Shown here: in pieces, positions 1-6,954 of the stretch
How positions within the stretch are numbered: position 1 is the first letter of the stretch
How the letters are laid out: each line of letters begins with the position of its first letter
From: Saccharibacillus kuerlensis DSM 22868
GTDB taxonomy: Bacteria > Bacillota > Bacilli > Paenibacillales > Paenibacillaceae
NCBI RefSeq assembly: GCF_000378145.1
Contig: NZ_KB899313.1
Span: forward strand, 1 to 32,155
Direction of reading: 5' to 3'
Length of the DNA stretch: 32,155 nt
Notes under the pieces: model-generated
Seen by the model: only the letters and a program-made list of their open reading frames with translations
The model's database searches: none
What the model was told of the DNA's origin: nothing
Made by a program: the position numbers and the translations under genes

Positions 1-17
1 AGTACCGGTTGATTCAT
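1..17 (-). CDS. Start of a minus-strand gene, cut by the window edge; possibly an IS110-family recombinase
   Basis: On the minus strand an ideal Shine-Dalgarno (AAGGAGG) lies five bases before an ATG at base 17. Only MNQPV can be read before the window ends. IS110-family recombinases in related Firmicutes commonly begin with a similar short MNPV-like stretch followed by GLDVSKG, so this is a plausible candidate. Five residues cannot prove it. The long structured non-coding leader upstream of the start would fit the non-coding end of such an element. Any other minus-strand gene with a good ribosome binding site is also possible. The start itself is well supported; the identity is a guess. Confidence 0.4.
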
Positions 18-200
18 GAGGACCTCCTTAATTTCACTGGAGCCAGCACTTTCGTTCTCCACAGGTTGGCACGGTGATGCGGGCTCTAGGCCCAACCAGC
101 TAAATCGGGGTATGAACAAAAGGCAAGGGCTTATAACACTTTACAAGACGGGATCGGTGTCCCAACAAAATATGCGTTATTCCACCCAGTGTTTTCTCCA
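18..200 (-). other. Structured non-coding leader upstream of the partial minus-strand gene
   Basis: No convincing reading frame is seen. The stretch holds nested dyads: GGTTGG (64-69) pairs with CCAACC (92-97), and GGGC (81-84) pairs with GCCC (90-93) inside it. If the downstream gene is an IS110 recombinase, this would be the non-coding left end, where group IS110 elements encode their bridge RNA. That link is inference only. The outer boundary of any element was not found. Confidence 0.3.
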
Positions 201-204
201 GTAT

Positions 205-242
205 AAAGAAAAAGTTCATCCCCGAACTAGCCGGGGATGAAC
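205..242 (-). terminator. Rho-independent terminator, minus strand
   Basis: A perfect 11-bp stem (214-224 with 232-242; GTTCATCCCCG and its complement) has a 7-base loop. On the minus strand it is followed by TTTTTCTTT. The plus strand has no T-run after the stem, so it acts, if at all, on minus-strand transcription leaving the cassette array toward base 1. Confidence 0.7.
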
Positions 243-248
243 TGAGAA

Positions 249-343
249 TACCAACATAATATTCACCCTGGGGGCATCGCCCTGGGTTCGGCATCCGCCG
301 AACACCCGGCACACGCCGGGTCGTGAATATAGGAACGTTATCC
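249..343 (+). repeat. attC-like folded repeat, copy 1 (left of the PARIS-like cassette)
   Basis: Outer box TACCAAC (249-255), spacer, then ATATTCAC (259-266). Three small hairpins follow: GGGC/GCCC (272-282), GTTCGGC/GCCGAAC (286-303) and ACCCGGC/GCCGGGT (304-321). GTGAATAT (323-330), spacer AGGAAC, and the right box GTTATCC (337-343) complete it. The order outer box, unpaired spacer, inner stem, variable branched centre, inner stem, spacer, GTT-starting right box is that of integron attC sites (R''-L''-centre-L'-R'). The R boxes do not fit the strict RYYYAAC/GTTRRRY consensus. The right box GTTATCC is the exact complement of the left box of copy 2, not of its own left box. Confidence 0.6.
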
Positions 344-360
344 AAAATCTTCAATGTTTA

Positions 361-389
361 TTGCTTTATTTCGTGTTTAAATATATTAT
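361..389 (+). promoter_or_regulatory. Likely promoter of the PARIS-like operon
   Basis: TTGCTT (361-366) and TATTAT (384-389) are separated by 17 bp, in an AT-rich stretch between repeat copy 1 and the first gene. It lies inside the presumed cassette, so the genes would carry their own promoter. Reading by eye only; other AT-rich hexamers nearby are possible. Confidence 0.4.
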
Positions 390-450
390 TTCCATGAAGA
401 ATTTCTTTTATACGCTCATTTAATGGATATTTAGGAAGGAAGATTAGACA

Positions 451-1785
451 ATGAAACTAAGTAAAATTTCTGTACATAAGCTTTTTGGCGTCTTTACCCA
501 TGAAGTAAAGATAAACAATGAACGAGGAATAACGATCGTAATTGGTGAGAATGGATTAGGAAAAACTGTATTGCTTGAAATGATTGAGTCATTCTTTAAT
601 AAACGATTTCATTATTTAAATAATGTTAACTTTCAAGAGCTTATTTTTGAATTTGATGATGGAGTTAAATGGAGTATAAGTAGAGCGAAAGATGAGGAAG
701 AAGAGCAAACGTTACTGATTAAATCTTTTAGTGGTAAATCAGTTAAAAAGTATACTTTGCAAATATTGAATGATGATGATGGATCTCTCATAAGATTTGC
801 ACAACATATTGCTAGATCTTTCAGTATGAGAAGAACTGCAATTACTAAGTGGGAAGATAGAAAAACAGGGACAATATATTCAGCAAGAGATCTTATAGAA
901 AAATATGGAGAATCATTTAGTAACAGTCATTTCAAATATGAGATTGATTCTACGATTGATGCACCAGAATGGTTTATTAATAGATTTAAAAAAATTAATG
1001 TGACACTGATTGAAACACAAAGAGTATTTGTAGTAGATGAGCCTGATCAAGCACCAGTGGAAACAGTAAAAAAATACTCAAGTGAACTAAGCCAAGAGAT
1101 GAAAAGAAAACTAACAGAATCCACTGAATTATCTTCTAAGTTAGATAGAACCTATCCAAATAGGTTAGTTAGTGAACTTAAGAAGAAAAAAGCGAAAATT
1201 ACAGATGAAGAATTAAATGGAAAGCTTAAAGAGCTGGAAGAAAAAAGAACTCTGCTTGATGAAGTAGGTCTTATCGAAACTGAAAAAGATTCTATCCTAC
1301 TTAAAATTGATAAGACAGAAGACGTAGTAAAAGATGTACTAATGTTATATATACAAGATAGCTTCGACAAATTAGATATATTTGATCTTATATCTATAAA
1401 AATAGAACTATTATTAAAAATAATAAATGATAGATTTAAACATAAAAAACTATTTGTTAATAAAGAAGATGGTTTTCTATTTAGATCTACAATAATAAAA
1501 GATGAGTTTAATAATTATCAGGTTATACCCATAGATAAACTATCTTCTGGTGAAAAAAACGAATTAATCCTATTTTATAAGTTAATATTTAAAACTAATC
1601 CTAACTCCTTGATTTTAATAGACGAGCCTGAGATTTCGCTCCACATATCTTGGCAAAACAAATTTATTTCTGATCTTCGTGAAATTCACAAATTAAATGA
1701 ACTAGATATACTTATTGCGACGCATTCTCCTGATATAATATCTAATAATTGGGAACTTAGTGTTGAATTAAAAGGAGTAGAGTGA
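451..1785 (+). CDS. AAA/ABC-type ATPase, AriA-like subunit of a PARIS-type anti-phage system
   Basis: Predicted 444-residue ATPase of the AAA_15/AAA_21 (SMC/OLD-like) type. Visible motifs are Walker A GENGLGKT (32-39), the ABC signature LSSGEKN (364-370), Walker B LILIDEPEISLH (387-398, catalytic E392) and a switch histidine in ATHSP (423-427). The middle (about 200-290) is charged and probably coiled coil. In PARIS, AriA assembles into an ATPase scaffold that holds the AriB effector until a phage trigger releases it. The ATG at 451 follows GGAAGGA at 434-440. The next gene starts one base after the stop, so the two form an operon. The DNA is far more AT-rich than genes after 5 kb, indicating transfer. 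Paired OLD- or Gabija-like ATPases are alternatives, but those partners differ from DUF4435. Confidence 0.8.
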   Translation: MKLSKISVHKLFGVFTHEVKINNERGITIVIGENGLGKTVLLEMIESFFNKRFHYLNNVNFQELIFEFDDGVKWSISRAKDEEEEQTLLIKSFSGKSVKKYTLQILNDDDGSLIRFAQHIARSFSMRRTAITKWEDRKTGTIYSARDLIEKYGESFSNSHFKYEIDSTIDAPEWFINRFKKINVTLIETQRVFVVDEPDQAPVETVKKYSSELSQEMKRKLTESTELSSKLDRTYPNRLVSELKKKKAKITDEELNGKLKELEEKRTLLDEVGLIETEKDSILLKIDKTEDVVKDVLMLYIQDSFDKLDIFDLISIKIELLLKIINDRFKHKKLFVNKEDGFLFRSTIIKDEFNNYQVIPIDKLSSGEKNELILFYKLIFKTNPNSLILIDEPEISLHISWQNKFISDLREIHKLNELDILIATHSPDIISNNWELSVELKGVE

Positions 1786-1786
1786 A

Positions 1787-2713
1787 TTGATTGAATATAT
1801 AACACCTGAGAGAATTGCTAATTCGATTATGCAGGATAGTACATTTTCGGGCTACTACTTGATTGTAGAAGGTACTAAAGATTATAAATTATATAATAAA
1901 TTTGTAACAAAAGAAGTCTCAATAAAAGAAGCTTGGGGCTGTGAAAAGGTAAAAGAGTTGATCGGAATTTTGAAAGAAAGGGATTTTGAAAAAGTCATTG
2001 GAATACTTGATGCAGATTTTTCAGTGATTTTAGAAGAAACAATTGAGTCCGACAAAATATTCGTTACTGACTTTCATGATGTTGAGGTAATAATGTTAAA
2101 GTCAACTGCATTATTAAATATTTTAGAGTTTTTCTGCGGTGAAAAAAAAGTAAAAGATTTTATTGGAGATAGAAATGTCTTTGATATATTGGTAGGACTG
2201 GGATATGAAATCGGATTGTTGAAGCTAGCAAATAAGTTATACGACCTAGGGTTAGTGTTCAAGCCAGAAAAACTTGAAGGAAATCCATTGAAATATAAAG
2301 ATTTTATTTCTGAAAAAGATCTATCATTTTTGGGTAGAGATTCTATGATTCAAACAGTTACAAATTATTCTAGAAATAGAACAGGAAAAGTTAGCACCAC
2401 TGAAAATATAGAAAATAAATTGGAGGTTTTGTCAAAACAGTCATATGACTTGCTTCATTTAGTTAATGGTCATGATTTGACAAATATACTGTTTATTTTA
2501 ATGAAGAAAGTGTTGAAAAGTACTAATAAGATGCTTCATGATTATAATAGTATTGAAGATGCATTAATTTTAACGTACGATAATTGTGAGTTCATTAAAA
2601 CCGAACTTTTCTCTAAGTTATACTTGTGGTCTAGAGAACATGAAGTGAATTTATTTAAGCAAGAATTAGTAGATCAAGTAAAGGAAAAAGCCAGTTTACC
2701 TTTAGCAAATTAA
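1787..2713 (+). CDS. DUF4435 Toprim-like nuclease, AriB-like effector of a PARIS-type system
   Basis: 308-residue protein with the DUF4435 pattern. The Toprim-like glutamate lies in YYLIVEGTKDYKLY (E28, D32), the acidic pair in ILDADF (D75, D77), and a further acidic stretch in TDFHDVE (D98, E100). These are the expected metal-binding positions of Toprim nucleases. In PARIS, AriB is released by AriA and blocks the infected cell by acting on host tRNA. The start is TTG at 1787, one base after the TGA of the ATPase gene, with AAGGAG inside the end of that gene; the next in-frame ATG would remove the first 14 residues. The C-terminal half (about 190-308) is helical with no recognised motif. It is AT-rich like its partner. 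DUF4435 and partner assignment are firm; phage specificity cannot be read from sequence. Confidence 0.8.
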   Translation: MIEYITPERIANSIMQDSTFSGYYLIVEGTKDYKLYNKFVTKEVSIKEAWGCEKVKELIGILKERDFEKVIGILDADFSVILEETIESDKIFVTDFHDVEVIMLKSTALLNILEFFCGEKKVKDFIGDRNVFDILVGLGYEIGLLKLANKLYDLGLVFKPEKLEGNPLKYKDFISEKDLSFLGRDSMIQTVTNYSRNRTGKVSTTENIENKLEVLSKQSYDLLHLVNGHDLTNILFILMKKVLKSTNKMLHDYNSIEDALILTYDNCEFIKTELFSKLYLWSREHEVNLFKQELVDQVKEKASLPLAN

Positions 2714-2723
2714 TATGTGTGTA

Positions 2724-2749
2724 ACCCGCTTACCTTAAGTGGGTTTTTT
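2724..2749 (+). terminator. Terminator of the PARIS-like operon
   Basis: ACCCGCTT (2724-2731) pairs with AAGTGGGT (2737-2744), with a 5-base loop and six T (2744-2749). It lies just after the DUF4435 stop and before repeat copy 2, so the operon is closed within the presumed cassette. Confidence 0.8.
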
Positions 2750-2779
2750 AATAGGGAGCAGAAAATAAATGAAGATATC

Positions 2780-2876
2780 GGATAACATAATATTCACGCT
2801 GCGGACATTCGTCCTTAGCCTGGCTTGCACCGAACACCCAACATGCGTCGGGTCGTGAATACAAAAACGTTATAGG
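2780..2876 (+). repeat. attC-like folded repeat, copy 2 (right of the PARIS-like cassette)
   Basis: Left box GGATAAC (2780-2786), spacer ATA, inner stem ATATTCAC (2790-2797). A degenerate branched centre follows, with GGAC/GTCC at 2803-2814 and ACCC/GGGT near 2837-2853. Then inner stem GTGAATAC (2855-2862), spacer AAAAAC and right box GTTATAGG (2869-2876). GGATAAC is the perfect complement of copy 1's right box, while its match to its own right box is only five of seven. Complementarity continues outward: 2770-2786 against 337-353 agrees at about 15 of 17 positions. The hairpin would therefore be best formed in an excised circle joining the two cassette ends. Confidence 0.6.
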
Positions 2877-3062
2877 AAATGAGTGAATGGCACCTTTAAG
2901 AAGATACATGAATGAATAATAAATCAAAAACTTTTCGAAATTACTTTTTACATTATTTGGTTTAAATACTTTAAGTGGGTTGATTATAATAATTAATAAC
3001 TTTAATGAAAAGCGCGAGTCTGTCATTCTTAGTGTTCTGATTAACGAAGAAAACACTGGAAT
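2877..3062. other. Gene-less AT-rich stretch between repeats 2 and 3 (presumed second cassette)
   Basis: No reading frame with a ribosome binding site is seen. A TATAAT hexamer (2985-2990) could be a -10 box but lacks a good -35. Near 2971-2982 the string TTAAGTGGGTT repeats the right arm of the PARIS terminator, possibly a decayed copy. Such promoter-only or gene-less cassettes are known in integron arrays; applying that here is inference. Confidence 0.35.
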
Positions 3063-3157
3063 CCTATACATAATATTCACGCATCGGCATTTGTCTTCGT
3101 TCCGGCATATGCCCAGCACCCAGCACACGCTCAGCCTCAAACATAAAAACGCCACAA
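3063..3157 (+). repeat. attC-like folded repeat, copy 3, right half degraded
   Basis: Left box CCTATAC (3063-3069) is followed directly by the conserved ATAATATTCAC (3070-3080). The left box matches the complement of copy 2's right box (expected CCTATAAC) with one missing A. The centre keeps short pieces resembling copies 1 and 2. On the right, the conserved ATAAAAACG-like spacer remains (about 3143-3151), but the GTGAAT stem and the GTT of the right box are lost. It looks like a decayed last site of a short array. Confidence 0.5.
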
Positions 3158-3192
3158 CAACCCTCCCCAAAACCTAAATAACGAGGATTCAC

Positions 3193-3687
3193 ATGAACAC
3201 TGAAGTAATCAAAAGACCGGAAACTAAAATCGCTGGTTTCAAAGTAGAAACTCTTCTAAAAGATACAAAAAAGCAGCATACCATCCCTAAACTGCAGCAG
3301 AGATTTAATGAAACTGTAGAGGAAGTTCCAGGTGCGATAAATCTGCCTATTACATACGGAGTTTTTATTGATCCTCCAGATTATAATCCGGATACGGATC
3401 TATTTACTTGGATCGCTGGAGTCGAAAGTGACCTTGAAACCGAAGTCGAAGAAGAAATGGTTACTCATGTGATACCTGCCGGAACCTATGCTGTTATTCA
3501 TTATGAAGGAGATATTGATAACGCGGGGAGTGCGTATGACCAGCTGTATCATTGGATTGAAGAATCTGAATATAAGCAAAAAGGAAGTTATGGCTTTGAG
3601 CTGTACTCAACTATCCAGTCATCGTTAGAACGTCAGACCTCAAGCTTTAAATTGCATTTTCCGGTAGAGTTAAGAGAAACGGTATAA
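3193..3687 (+). CDS. GyrI-like effector-binding domain protein
   Basis: 164 residues spanning a single GyrI-like / AraC-type effector-binding fold (SRPBCC-like tandem SHS2). Family cues are the early AGFKVETLL strand, the middle stretch TYGVFIDPPDYNPDTDLFTWIAGVE (split here only to mark it), the turn IPAGTYAVIHYEG, and the aromatic DQLYHWIEES followed by a C-terminal GFELY strand. Stand-alone members bind small hydrophobic or cationic compounds; some hydrolyse or sequester them. No DNA-binding domain is attached, so it is not itself a regulator. Start ATG 3193 with ACGAGG upstream. It shares the fold with the 13685 gene but is not a close copy. It begins just after the degraded repeat, which may mark the return to ordinary chromosome. 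Confidence 0.75.
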   Translation: MNTEVIKRPETKIAGFKVETLLKDTKKQHTIPKLQQRFNETVEEVPGAINLPITYGVFIDPPDYNPDTDLFTWIAGVESDLETEVEEEMVTHVIPAGTYAVIHYEGDIDNAGSAYDQLYHWIEESEYKQKGSYGFELYSTIQSSLERQTSSFKLHFPVELRETV

Positions 3688-3708
3688 AGAAAAAAGATTC
3701 TCGCAAAG

Positions 3709-4425
3709 GTGATGAAACCGACAAAAAAAGGAGTGACTACAATCCCGTTAAGCGACAACGAATTGATGCAGATCCAAGCCGAAACTCTGTATGTACTTAA
3801 CGACAACAAAATCATCAGCATTAATGAACCTCAGCAGCAAACAAATACCCCGCTTCTATTTTTAGGCAAGACGAGAACGACGACCTTCAAGTACTTCAAT
3901 ACAGCCATACCTCAATCTCTAATAGAAGAAGTTAACCAACTGCTCCAGCAGGATCTAAACATCGTGCTGCTCTGTAACACTCTAAGTACTTACAAAACGC
4001 CCGAAAATATATGGATAGGCCCGGCTTACAGCATTCCCGAACTCGATTTTCCTATTGAAGACAAAGGCATCCAGATCATTACGGAATCCAATAGACACTA
4101 TTTGACCCCATACTTTAATAACGTGAACGAAGAATATGAATACCGAAGTCCAGTCATCGCTTTTGTCGATCAAGGTCATGCTGTTTCCGTGTGCTGCAGT
4201 GCGAGAAAATCGGATAAAGCGATTGAAGCCAGTTTATACACGATCGAGGCATACAGAGGAAAAGGAATTGCAGCTCGGTTAGTGGCATACTGGAGCACAT
4301 ACATAAGAAACCTGGGATACATTCCTCTGTACAGCACGTCTTGGGACAATCTGCATTCACAGGGAGTGGCTCAGAAACTAGGGTTCATTCAATATGGAGT
4401 GGATTTTAGTATAAGTGGGAAATGA
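3709..4425 (+). CDS. GNAT family N-acetyltransferase
   Basis: 238 residues. The C-terminal half holds a GNAT domain: the beta strand before the acetyl-CoA loop reads ASLYTIEAYRGKGIAARLV (about residues 176-194, with the loop YRGKGIA), and a later NLHSQGVAQKLGF fits motif B. The N-terminal half (about 1-130) lacks a recognised motif and probably forms a degenerate GNAT-like half domain, as in GNAT proteins of 230-280 residues. The substrate is unknown. The start is uncertain: GTG 3709 or ATG 3712 behind a weak AAAGG. An internal AAAAAGGAG at about 3724-3732 may belong to a shorter form. Its stop overlaps the region leading into the cupin gene, so the two are probably co-transcribed. Confidence 0.75.
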   Translation: MMKPTKKGVTTIPLSDNELMQIQAETLYVLNDNKIISINEPQQQTNTPLLFLGKTRTTTFKYFNTAIPQSLIEEVNQLLQQDLNIVLLCNTLSTYKTPENIWIGPAYSIPELDFPIEDKGIQIITESNRHYLTPYFNNVNEEYEYRSPVIAFVDQGHAVSVCCSARKSDKAIEASLYTIEAYRGKGIAARLVAYWSTYIRNLGYIPLYSTSWDNLHSQGVAQKLGFIQYGVDFSISGK

Positions 4426-4433
4426 GGTGTTCA

Positions 4434-4772
4434 ATGATTATCAGCAAAGGATCGTCTAATCATTATAAATGGGGCAATAATTGCGATGGATGGCCTCTGG
4501 TAGACAGCGAAGCCTTGAGTGTAAAGCAGGAAAAAATGCCGGCAGGAACGCAGGAGGAACGCCACTTTCACGAATACGCTAATCAATTTTTCTATGTATT
4601 ACTGGGTGAATTGGTGATTGAGATCGAGAATGAGCAGCATCGTGTAACAAGCGGCGAAGGGATCACAGTAGAGCCCGGCAAGCGGCATCAAGTGATGAAT
4701 CAATCGGAAGATTTCACGGAATTCTTGGTCGTATCCCAACCCTCTATCAAGAATGATCGCATTAACCTTTGA
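4434..4772 (+). CDS. Cupin domain protein
   Basis: 113-residue single-domain cupin. The metal-site histidines lie in ERHFHEYANQFFYVLLGE (motif 1, H-x-H with a later E) and PGKRHQV (motif 2). The N-terminus HYKWGNNCDGW is typical of a Firmicute cupin group of unknown substrate. ATG 4434 is preferred over the overlapping upstream ATG 4422, because GAGGTG lies a few bases before it and family members begin at this point. It follows the GNAT gene without a gap, and the next gene's ribosome binding site overlaps its stop, so 3709-5095 reads as an operon. Possible roles are a mannose-isomerase-like or dioxygenase-like activity, or ligand binding. Confidence 0.75.
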   Translation: MIISKGSSNHYKWGNNCDGWPLVDSEALSVKQEKMPAGTQEERHFHEYANQFFYVLLGELVIEIENEQHRVTSGEGITVEPGKRHQVMNQSEDFTEFLVVSQPSIKNDRINL

Positions 4773-4789
4773 AGGAGGAACACTTTAAA

Positions 4790-5095
4790 ATGAAAATTTC
4801 GAAGGGGCGCAGAGTCCTCATCACCTTAGCAGCGACAACGTTAATTTTTGCGGGTATCGTCTGGTCTTCCAAAACTGAAGTATTAGGCGGAGTTGTTCGA
4901 GTTACAGAGGTAAGAGGGCAGCAGATCGTTGTTGAAGATCAATCCGGAACGTCTCAAGTTCTTCAGCTCCCGATAGATATGAATAAATTGATTACGCAAG
5001 ATCAGGAGTACGTCGTTCACTACAACAAGAAAAGATGGGGCGAGCCGGAACTCACCAACATAGAACCGCATCCATCATTGGATATAGAATCGTAA
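4790..5095 (+). CDS. Small exported or membrane-anchored protein of unknown function
   Basis: 101 residues. Basic N-terminus (KISKGRR) and hydrophobic segment VLITLAATTLIFAGIVW (about 9-25) form a signal peptide or anchor. The rest is a short beta-rich domain (VVRVTEVRGQQIVVEDQSG and onward) resembling small OB-like exported domains. ATG 4790 is preferred to the TTG at 4769 because AAGGAGG at 4772-4778 would lie inside the longer version. Last gene of the GNAT-cupin operon. No family recognised. Confidence 0.6.
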   Translation: MKISKGRRVLITLAATTLIFAGIVWSSKTEVLGGVVRVTEVRGQQIVVEDQSGTSQVLQLPIDMNKLITQDQEYVVHYNKKRWGEPELTNIEPHPSLDIES

Positions 5096-5668
5096 ACTTT
5101 TTGAAGAAGAGTGCTTCATCAAGCGTTGGATATGGCGATCGACGGCACGATCCAGAACGGCGGGCAGCCGGGCGAGTATTGGTGAAAGGCGATGTTTCGG
5201 CTAATCTGTTCAGAGGATTGGAAGACGGGCCGCCGAAGCGGTTCATTTTATTTCAGTGATCGGAGCGGAACTGCTTAGCAATCAAGGCGAAGCCGTAAGG
5301 TTGTCCCGGAATGTCTGAGCTTTGACGCCGAATGTATCGAGGATGATGATTATACGGGTCGTGCTTGGAGAATTCGCGGCGTTAATGGGAAAAGAAGCCC
5401 AGGTTACGCAGATCAAGAGTTCGATCGACTGGGACATTTGATAATCGGAGAAAAGGATCCTCGCTATGTGACTTGCTTTAGCGACGGACAGAATATAACG
5501 TTGGTATATGCAGATCAAGAAGCGCACCGGAGAATCAACGAACTGACAGGGCAGATCTTTACCCGGTTTGTCTTTTCAAGAACGGCAGGGAGCAGTACTG
5601 GAGCAAACGGACTGCCGTATGCGAAAATAAGGAAGCGCTTCATTAATCGGAACTTAGGAGGATATCGA
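5096..5668 (+). pseudogene. Decayed coding region of unknown family upstream of the alditol oxidase
   Basis: No intact gene. Coding-like text runs through shifting frames: around 5110-5185 it reads as LDMAIDGTIQNGGQPGEYW followed by a stop; then KGDVSANLFRGLEDGPPKRF in another frame; from about 5310 a third frame stays open to the next gene and includes GRAWRIRGVNG and EKDPRYVTCFSDGQ. This pattern suggests one old gene of roughly 130-170 residues broken by at least two frameshifts. The open third frame falsely extends the oxidase gene upstream. The family was not recognised. Confidence 0.4.
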
Positions 5669-6931
5669 ATGAGTTATCAAAATTGGGCCGGCAACTTTAC
5701 GTACAGCGCAACCGAAATGATCAAGCCGGAAAGCGTGGAGCATCTGCAGCGGTTGGTCAAAGAGCACCGGAAAATAAAGGTTTCGGGCAGCGGCCATACT
5801 TTTAATTCGATCACGGATACGGACGGAATATTCGTTTCGCTGCGGCATTGGAACCGGATGTTGGAATTAAACGAAGAACGCGGCACGGTAACGGTCGAAG
5901 GAGGGATCACGTACGGGGAACTGTGCGCGGAGCTCGCCGTGACCGATTATGCTCTTCATAACCTGGCCTCGCTGCCTCATATCACGGTTGCCGGTGCCGC
6001 AGCTACGGGGACGCATGGTTCAGGCAGCCGAAACGGAAGCTTGGCGGCAGCAGTGGAAGCTGTTGAACTTGTCGACGCGAACGGAGAGCTGCATACGTTC
6101 AGCCGCGGCGATGCGGAGTTTGCCGGCGTCGTCGTGAACCTCGGCGCGCTCGGCATCGTGACGAAACTGACGCTGAAAGTCGTGCCGGCTTATTCCGTCA
6201 GACAGTTTGTTTATGAAAATCTGCCGCTTTCGCAGCTTGAAGCAAACGCGGCCGGCATCTTCGCGGGTGCTTACAGCGTCAGTTTGTTCACGGATTGGCA
6301 GCAGCCGAGATTCCATCAGGTATGGACGAAATGCCGGGAAGAAGACGGCGCAAGCTATGCCGGACATGCGGATTATTACGGGGCGCTGCCTGCGACGGCT
6401 CCCTTGCATCCGCTGCCGAACATGCAGGCGGAGAACTGCACCGAGCAGCTCGGCAGGCCCGGTATGTGGCATGAACGGCTCGCGCATTTCCGCATGGAAT
6501 TTACGCCGAGTGCCGGCAAGGAGCTGCAGAGCGAATACTTGATGTCACGGGAACACGTGTATCAAGCGGCGCTTGCCGTTCATCGGCTGCGGGAGCATCT
6601 TGAGCCGATCTTGTTCGTCGGCGAAGTACGCACGATCGACGCGGACGATTTATGGCTGAGTCCTTTTCGCGATCAGCCTTCGGTGGCGTTCCACTTCACG
6701 TGGCGGGACGACTGGCAGGCGGTCGAGCGCGTGCTTCCGCTGTTGGAAGAAGCGCTGGCGCCGTTTAACGCACGCCCGCATTGGGGCAAGCTGTTTACAG
6801 TACCGGCCGACGTTCTGCAGGGACAATTCGACAAGCTGCCGCAGTTTCGGAAGTTGATCGATAAGTATGACCCTGACGGAAAATTCAGCAATGAATTTCT
6901 GGATACGTATATTCGCGCAGCTCGGAAATGA
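5669..6931 (+). CDS. xyoA: FAD-dependent alditol (xylitol) oxidase
   Basis: 420 residues, matching the length of Streptomyces alditol oxidase AldO/xylitol oxidase XyoA. It oxidises sugar alcohols at C1 with O2, giving an aldose and H2O2. The N-terminal FAD (PCMH) domain begins with NWAGN and holds GSGHTFN, where H43 is the expected site of covalent FAD attachment, and NLASLPHITVAGAAATGTHGSG, the isoalloxazine region. The C-terminal ALO domain has GEVRTIDADDLWLSP, whose E and R align with the catalytic pair, and PHWGKLF, with the conserved lysine. ATG 5669 sits behind TTAGGAGG at 5655-5661. The open frame upstream to 5438 belongs to a decayed gene. A D-arabinono-lactone oxidase is less likely given these motifs. 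Confidence 0.88.
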   Translation: MSYQNWAGNFTYSATEMIKPESVEHLQRLVKEHRKIKVSGSGHTFNSITDTDGIFVSLRHWNRMLELNEERGTVTVEGGITYGELCAELAVTDYALHNLASLPHITVAGAAATGTHGSGSRNGSLAAAVEAVELVDANGELHTFSRGDAEFAGVVVNLGALGIVTKLTLKVVPAYSVRQFVYENLPLSQLEANAAGIFAGAYSVSLFTDWQQPRFHQVWTKCREEDGASYAGHADYYGALPATAPLHPLPNMQAENCTEQLGRPGMWHERLAHFRMEFTPSAGKELQSEYLMSREHVYQAALAVHRLREHLEPILFVGEVRTIDADDLWLSPFRDQPSVAFHFTWRDDWQAVERVLPLLEEALAPFNARPHWGKLFTVPADVLQGQFDKLPQFRKLIDKYDPDGKFSNEFLDTYIRAARK

Positions 6932-6954
6932 CGAAGAAAATGTCGCCGCATCCA

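Noticed and set aside
16-240. 74-codon plus-strand frame at the left edge
   Set aside because: No ribosome binding site; it runs through the minus-strand leader dyads and terminator hairpin.
249-3157. The conserved ATAATATTCAC compared with the rolling-circle nick site TAATATTAC
   Set aside because: The match is partial, no Rep protein is present, and the displaced box pairing is better explained by attC-type recombination.
249-3157. CRISPR array reading of the three repeats
   Set aside because: Only three copies, of about 95 bp, unevenly spaced by 2.4 kb and 0.2 kb, and with no cas genes.
2748-3170. 140-codon minus-strand frame across repeats 2 and 3
   Set aside because: It translates the folded repeats and AT-rich spacer, has no ribosome binding site and reads as low-quality protein text.
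5438-5668. N-terminal extension of the alditol oxidase
   Set aside because: The family starts at NWAGN and a strong TTAGGAGG site precedes ATG 5669; the extension belongs to a decayed gene.
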